In this document: positions 57,354-64,000 of the stretch, piece by piece
Layout of the letters: the number at the start of each line of letters is the position of its first letter
Position numbering within the stretch: the first letter of the stretch is position 1
Origin: Allium sativum
Taxonomy: Eukaryota > Streptophyta > Magnoliopsida > Asparagales > Amaryllidaceae
DNA: 64,000 nucleotides
Direction: 5' to 3'
Assembly (NCBI GenBank): GCA_030737875.1
Contig: CM060912.1
Location: 122,464,993-122,528,992, forward strand
The notes under the pieces: model-generated
What the model saw: the letters and a program-made list of their open reading frames with translations, nothing else
Databases searched by the model: none
What the model was told of the DNA's origin: nothing
Made by a program: the position numbers and the translations under genes

Positions 57354-59203
57354 TGTAACAACCCGTATTTTCAATAACCTGTAATAACATAAATTGAGGC
57401 AGGATTAAATTATAAAATGGGAATCAAGGGAAACGGGCTATGCCATTGCGTTCGTCTCGGAAAAATACGCGAAATAGAGTCCGAGTTTTCGAAAATCGGA
57501 GTCCGTATGACCCAGTTAAGGCCCATTGAAGTTTGCAGAAAATTACTAAGTAAAAATCAGATTCAAATTTGAAGAATTGGGCCAGCTGGGCCAAGGCGGG
57601 AAAATTCCCGCCAGGGGCCCCATGTCGACAGGCCTGTCGACAGGGTCCCCAGGGAGTCGACTGCCCTGTCGACAGCCCTGTCGACAGGGGGTGCCCGGCT
57701 GATTAGCCTGGTGCACCATTTCTGATTGGGGTTGGGTCTTGTGGCTGGTTTCTAGAGAGTTCCGGGATCTGATGGCCCTAATTCAATCTAGGGTTAATCC
57801 TATGGTTCAAATCACTAACCTAATCTATAAATAAGACCCTAACCTACCCTAAATCATTCATTATTCATCCTAGTAACTAAACTATGCCAAAATCCATCCT
57901 CTCATGGCCTCCACCCTCTTCATACAATTCCTAATTTAATTCCTAAGTGATTTTCCATGCATACAAGCATATTTAGGCTTGTATGATCCTCCTTAGCTTG
58001 CATTAAAGGCTTGTTTTTCTATTGGCATCATAAAGGAGGAGTCTTGATCAAGTTTGCTTGCATTTGGGGGTTTTAATTAGTTACATAAGGGGTTTCTTGC
58101 ATTTGTTATACTCATTTGAGTCCGCATAAGCATTGTAAGCCCTCTTACCTTCACTTTACAAACTCTAAAGTTAATATGTGGTGAAAGTTGAGATTTATGT
58201 GAGTTTAGTTGATTATGCATACTTATGCGAACTCACTATACCATGTTTTACATGTTTCCTAAGTTATGCATGCATATGCGAGTTTACTATGTCATGTTCT
58301 ACATGTTTAATGGATTATGCATGTTTATACTAGTATACTAAGCCATGAAATGGCAAGTTGTGCATGTTTTGACAAGTTGTGCATGTTTGACAAGTTATGC
58401 ATATTTATGCAAGTTTAAATTGACAAGTTGTGCATGTTTGACAAGTTGTGCATGTTTATGCAAGTTTAAAATGACAAGTTGGGCATGTTTTGGCAAGTTG
58501 TGCATGTTTTTGACAAGTTGTGCATGTTTATGCAAGTTTAAAATGGCAAGTTGTGCATGTTTTGACAAGTTGTGCATGTTTGACAAGTTATGCATATTTA
58601 TGCAAGTTTAAATTGACAAGTTGTGCATGTTTGACAAGTTATGCATATTTATGCAAGTTTAAATTGACAAGTTGTGCATGTTTGACAAGTTGTGCATGTT
58701 TATGCAAGTTTAAAATGACAAGTTGGGCATGTTTTGGCAAGTTGTGCATGTTTTGACAAGTTGTGCATGTTTATGCAAGTTTAAAATGACAAGTTGTGCA
58801 TGTTTGACAAGTTATGCATGATTAAGGTAATATGCAAGTCCACTATGCTAAGTTATGCAAGTTTAACATGTTATGCATGTTTATGGTAGTATGCAAGTTC
58901 ACTATGCTAAGTTGTGCAAGTCTAACATGTTATGCATGATTGTTGTGCAAGTTTATCATGTATGTTGTGCCAAGTTCCCTCTTCCTATCCTTTATGCGTT
59001 ACTACGAATATGTAAGCGATAGAGTGACGTTGGGGGTTTGGGGTAAACTTAAAATACATGAAAATATAAGATTGGGAATTTAACTATTAAGTTAGGTCTA
59101 CCCCTTGGGAATTTACCTATTAAGTTAGGTCTACCCAAGTAATTGTTTGACTTGTGATTATGTTTTGAAATGAAGTAGACATGACACTTAGAAAACACAA
59201 GAG

Positions 59204-59307
59204 TGGCCAACTCGAGGTTGGGTTGAGTTTGTAGCGTAATTCTACCCGGAACCGACCGGCTTAACTAGTGGCTACAAACAATAGGACCCAATGTGAGAAG
59301 TTGGTCA
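59204..59307 (+). other. Structured module E-1, 3' LTR copy
   Basis: Same sequence and stems as 51724-51827. Confidence 0.8.
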
Positions 59308-59319
59308 TGTGGTGCCAGA

Positions 59320-59408
59320 AACCCGAGGTTAGACTAAGTTGTGGTGTAAACCTACCCGGACCCGCCCGGCCTAACTAGTAACCACAACAAGGTCTAATGT
59401 GAGAGGTT
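59320..59408 (+). other. Structured module E-2, 3' LTR copy
   Basis: Same sequence and stems as 51840-51928. Confidence 0.75.
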
Positions 59409-60690
59409 AAGGTGCATTAAATTAATTAATGCCTCATGATTAGGGTTAAGTCAGGGTCCACTAATACTTAACCAATTTGGGGATTCGAGGGATTAGAATG
59501 TGGTTAAGTTGTGAACCGTTGGTCACACTTAACTAGTTTAATCCATTTGGGAGTTCAAGGGATTAGAATGGGGTTAAGCCACACTTAACCAGTTTAATCC
59601 AGGATCAGTGAAGGGTTAAATCACACCTAACCCTCTTAGAAACCCTAGCAACGTGGTCTGTTCCAGCAGTAATCCCAGTTTGGTATCATTCACAACCCTA
59701 GAGGCTAGGCTAGGGCGGGGCACGATTACTGGACTGATGTAAGCGACCAAAGGGCGATGGCCGAGTGGTACAGCGGTGCGGGTCCGGCGGGCTACGGACG
59801 TGCACGTAGTCCGATGTTGGACAAACTCGAGGCACGGGTACCAGTAGATTAGAGCTGTGCATTATTGCTTAAGTGTCTGGGGTTGACATCCGAGGGCTTG
59901 ATACACCCAAAGGGGGGGACCCAGCACAGTCTAACTACAACCATACGTGGGCCATATGGACACCAACACTTGACGTGTTAGGTTTATAGGGAGCCGATCG
60001 ATTAGACCGTTGGGCTGGACCTTGTATTAAGGTCACCTCATGTTATTGGGCCAAAGCTTGGGCCAAGGGATCAATATCTGTTATGTTGGGTTGCTAGTAC
60101 ACCGTGGTGCAAAAACTTAACCATGTTTATGCGATGACACCTCTATCTATCTTGTAGTTAATTTACCATGCCAGTATGTTGTTATCTATGATCATCTCAG
60201 TTCCCATCATGATGTTAACTTTATTAGTTTATAGACTGATCGTAGCAGGGCTTACTCAGTCTTTTTGACTGACCCGTTTTGTTTCGCCTCTTTTCTTCCG
60301 TTCCCCCCCCCCAGGTTTTCAGGGAGGGAATACAGGAGCCTAGCTTGGATCTTGGCTGCTTTCTTGGATAGCCCATGTATGTTTTGGACTTGGGCTCGCT
60401 ATGGTTTCTTCCACTTTGGGGATAGCTACTATTATGTTTTCTTTTTCAGTTTCAGATAATGTTATTTCATGTACTAGACTTGTTTATTTGGGAAATTGAC
60501 ATTTTGATGTACCAGACTTGTTTTTGAAATGGTTTAAAATCTTCCGCTGTTTTATTTGCTTACTCTGTTTATTTACATATATATATGTCATGTCCTGCCT
60601 TGCTATATCATTATGCATGTTTACCAATAATGCCCCTCTAAAGCTAGTGCATTCCTTTGCGAGTGACCCTGGCGGAGGTGGGGTGTTACA

Positions 60691-63600
60691 AATTGTGTGG
60701 TGAAATGAATTGATTTGATGATGTGTGAATGGCGTGGGCCATCACTAGACCGGGGATAAGGCTAGGCCTCGTCCCGTTTCTAGTATCGTGCCGTTATGTT
60801 GCCGAAATTTTCTAAAATAAGTTAGAAAAATAAAAAGATCATTTTATTGAATAAATGAATTGAATAGAAATTCATAGGTTGAAATAAAATGTTTTATCGT
60901 TAAAAATATAATTTTTAACGTGAATGTGAATAAATGAATAGTTATAAACAAATCGGCCGATTTGTTTGTATATACACTGATTTGACTGATATTGATTGGG
61001 TCGATAAATTTCACACATCGCCCAACTGCACAAATAAAATCTGTGTTTGATTGTTTGAAACCCCACACGGGTGTTGGGATGAAATTTGAAGTTCACTTCA
61101 TCCTGATTGATTAAATATGTCGATCGATTGATTGACAGGCTGTTATAAGCGTTAGATATCTATATTTGATGCTTATACAGTGTAGTGCACTTTGGTTGAT
61201 GGTTGATTATTTTTCAATGCTATTATACATGTGTTGTATGAAAATCCATATAATTAACTTTATATGGTAATTGATTGGGCCTCATTCCAGTTTTAAAATA
61301 GAAATATTTGAAATAGAAATATTCGAAATGGAATATTTGAAAATATCAATATATGAAGCCGTATTGATTAGATTGACGCCATTTTGACGTGAACGATATT
61401 TATATCGATTTTATTCATTTTAAAATGAATATTAAAAAAGTAATTTTGAAATCGAATATTTCGAAATGAATTGAATTGAAAACGATTTCGAAATGAATTG
61501 AATTGAAAACGATTTCGAAATGAATTGAATTGAAAACGATTTCGAAATGAATTGAATTGAAAACGATTTCGAAATGAATTGAATCGAAAACGATTTCGAA
61601 ATGAATTGAATTGAAAACGATTTCGAAATGAGTTGAATCGAAAACGATTTCGAAATGAATTGAATTGAAAACGATTTCGAAATGAATTGAATTGAAAACG
61701 AATTCAAATTGAATTGAAAGTGAATTGAAAATGAATTCAAATTGAATTGAATAGAAATGAATTTTAAAACGAAGTTATAAAGAAGAATTCAATTTTGATT
61801 TGAATTGAAATGGAAGTTGAAATTGCTTTGGAAACGAATTTTAAAACTATTTATATAATTCGTTTTAAATAGAAATCGACGAAATATATATTATATATTA
61901 TATATATAATATAATGGCCTGAATAGAACGCGCCGCGCCGCGGTAGTTCGCGAATTTCGACCATTTATTTCAAACGGACATTACGGGAGATCCGACCGTC
62001 GGATTCTCCTAAAACCGGAACCTTTGGGTTCGTATCGAAAAGAGCTTTCTAATGAATATTAGAAATTTGAAATCTAACGGTTGGATTTGGAATTATGTCC
62101 AAATCAAATTTGAAAAAGGTCGCTGTAAGTGCAGTTCGATGGCCATTGATGGAAATCGACTGTACGGGCCTTGATAAAATTATTAAAAATAGTAATAATT
62201 TGTGTAAAATCATAAGAAATGATTTAGAAAGGATTGGGATGAAAAACTCCATATTTGAAAGGATAAAAATAGATTTTTATCGAAATGAACTAGTTTTGAA
62301 CTAGAATTATAATTCTATTTATTTTTAAATAAATAAATTGAATTTGAAAAGGGTTTTAAAAATAACCAGAATTTCCAATGATTGCATTGGAGTGGATTTG
62401 AATCGAAATTGTCTTCGGAATATTTCGATGTTGGAATTCGAGATTATACAGATGTTGTTATGGAAATTTGAAAGATGTAGATATTTATATCGTTATTTCC
62501 AATACGACATTTGTTAGTCGTAGAATTCGATATTGAATATAAGCCGATATATTTTCTATTCAGAGCCTTGTATTGAATATCGAATGTGATTTGGGTTTGT
62601 CGTGAATGGTGTCTTCACTAACACTGTTCTTGAACCCAGTTGAGAAAAGATTAAATCTTTTTATTTAGATTTAATGAAGTGTACCAATTAAACGATCTTT
62701 AATTGGAATTGAATTGATATTGATTTTTGGGTTTATCGTGGACAGCGTTTTAAATAACACTTGTTCTTTAACCCGATAATTAATGGAATGTGATTTTGGG
62801 TTTATCGTGAACCGTGTTTTAAATGACACTGATTCTTTAACCCAGTTAAAGATTAAAACTAAGTGGAGTTTTAATGAATCTTTAAATAGATTGAAAAGGT
62901 CGAGGATGGAGTATCACCAGTTTTACTCCAAGCGATAGTTAAATCTTTAATTAGATTTGAACGTGAAATGGTAATTGAATTACCGATAACACTGTGGTGT
63001 TAGGTATGAAGTATAACCAGTTTTACTTCATGGGATGAATAGGTTGGGATTGGGAAATAAAATAAATGATTACTTCGGTGTGGTTCGCTAATCCCGACTA
63101 GTTTGAATTGATATTCAAAGGAGATTAAAGAATAAATTTAAAGAATTTATCTTGGATAAAATTAATGGGAACTTTTCCCAAAGTATAGGAATATTCGAAT
63201 AAAAGAATATTCTGAATTGGAATGAGGCGTATGTTGTGTTTGTGTAACACTTATTTAAAATATACGCGAGTTATTCGGGAAGACCGGGTTTATCCCATTC
63301 TGAATAACTGATACGACGATAAGTCGAAGATGAAGACAATGGTCGAAGACCGGAGGTCTTCACGTCGTTTGGGTGCTTACTGATGATCTTGATTGGGCTG
63401 TACACCCAAGAAGATGGAAACAGTTGGTGATCGTCCAGACGTACTTGGAGATCGAAGGATATGCGGGGTACTAGGTGCCTCCGGTTTCGTTCAGACCCAG
63501 AACGGACTTGTAAATGGACTGTGTGTCTGACATTGGATTTTAGTCTGTGCGATTGATTTCTATTAAATATATATCTGTTTGGCGGCGGAGAATTTATTCT

Positions 63601-64000
63601 CTTGCTTAACGCCCTTCTCTGAGACGTACGAGCTCAGGGGTTATATATTGATGGATATCAAACGCATGGAGTGAATTGCCTGTGTGGCACGCCTAAGTGG
63701 CAATTGATCAAGGCTTCTGTTGAAAAGCAAAGTCTTGTGGTGATGATCAAAGCACAGCCTGTGTGGCACAGCTTTGTGTAACATGAATTCGCGAGTTTCA
63801 CACCCGGTATGAACCAAAAACGGGAGACGGACCTCAGGGAGGACTTGCGTTTCTTTCTAGCTAGAAGTGGCGTCAGTGGTTTTACACGCCCTGACGAGTT
63901 TGACTTATGTGGTTGTTGCTGTTGCGAGGCGCCTCGGTTATATCGGTTTCGGCCGATGCATTCTGGTCGGCGGACGGACCAGACTTACACCCCATAGGAT
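60691..64000 (+). repeat. Element D 3' LTR, segment 2, cut by the window edge
   Basis: Starts with E's right target duplication AATTG (60691-60695) and continues D's LTR from the point broken at 49904. It matches 42351 to about 45670 with few differences (for example one fewer AAATTGAATAG phrase near 61740 and some single-base changes). The 27-bp minisatellite is at about 61457-61700. The hairpins described for the 5' LTR are present. The LTR end and D's right target duplication lie outside the window. Confidence 0.95.

Larger units (their letters stand above)
49905..60690 (+). mobile_element. Element E: Gypsy (Tekay/Del-like) retrotransposon with intact gag and decayed pol
   Basis: Complete 10.8-kb insertion with LTRs 49905-53221 and 57354-60690, target duplication AATTG (49900-49904, 60691-60695), PBS and polypurine tract. 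LTR differences by eye are about ten substitutions plus a 12-bp indel and slippage in C- and TA-runs, so it is very young, which fits its position inside D. It is related to B: same LTR ends, TATA context, post-TATA phrase and structured modules, but different sequence in between. It must have been copied by proteins from a relative, as its own pol is heavily damaged. Confidence 0.95.
57354..60690 (+). repeat. Element E 3' LTR
   Basis: Counterpart of 49905-53221. TATA box at 57826-57833, minisatellite at about 58350-58815. It differs mainly in the palindrome block and in the poly-C run near 60303. Confidence 0.95.
40097..64000 (+). mobile_element. Element D: LARD-like element with 6.5-kb LTRs, interrupted by E, cut by the window edge
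   Basis: Left LTR 40097-46588 (6492 bp), interior 46589-47639 (1051 bp), right LTR from 47640 with E inserted at 49905. The right LTR resumes at 60691 and runs off the window about 0.9 kb short of its end. The LTRs are nearly identical, so D is young. There is no coding sequence. The interior is the shortest of the five elements and the LTR the longest. Confidence 0.95.

Overview
The window is plant nuclear DNA, almost certainly from a flowering plant, and nearly all of it is retrotransposon sequence. Five LTR retrotransposons are nested in one another, with primer-binding sites matching plant initiator-Met tRNA, chromovirus-type Gypsy coding sequence, 5-bp target duplications and AT-rich U3/R/U5 regions. 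I found no host gene. Bases 1-7451 are older flanking DNA holding two microsatellites and a decayed intron-containing relic of a CACTA (En/Spm)-type transposon protein.

From 7452 onward I name the elements A to E. A (minus strand, 7452 to beyond 40096) is the outermost host. It has an LTR of about 5.5 kb around a 1.36-kb internal region without gag or pol. Its left LTR was hit by B (10366-21788, plus, target duplication CCATT) and by C (22412-35579, minus, target duplication TGTAT). Its right LTR was hit by D (40097 to beyond the window, plus). D's right LTR was hit by E (49905-60690, plus, target duplication AATTG). The order of insertion is therefore A first, then B, C and D, then E.

B and E are related Gypsy elements of the Tekay/Del chromovirus type with 3.3-3.6-kb LTRs. 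B has lost gag and its RT is broken, but it keeps a 479-codon open integrase frame. E keeps an intact 320-codon gag, but its pol is wrecked. A, C and D are LARD-like non-autonomous elements: LTRs of 5.5-6.5 kb flank only 1.05-1.36 kb. All five share a hairpin just upstream of the polypurine tract, which suggests that the non-autonomous families use Tekay-type machinery.

The most interesting signal is not coding. The inferred R-U5 leaders (3-5 kb after the TATA box) are packed with repeated inverted repeats whose stems change by compensating substitutions. The best case is a module of about 100 nt present twice in each LTR of B and E (8 copies). It has up to five helices around a conserved core; several helices are replaced outright between copies yet still pair. 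Similar covarying hairpins occur in D (an A/T mini-hairpin array and hairpins with an ACCAGTTT loop) and next to the polypurine tract of all five elements. These look like undescribed structured RNA (or cruciform DNA) elements of long-leader plant retrotransposons.
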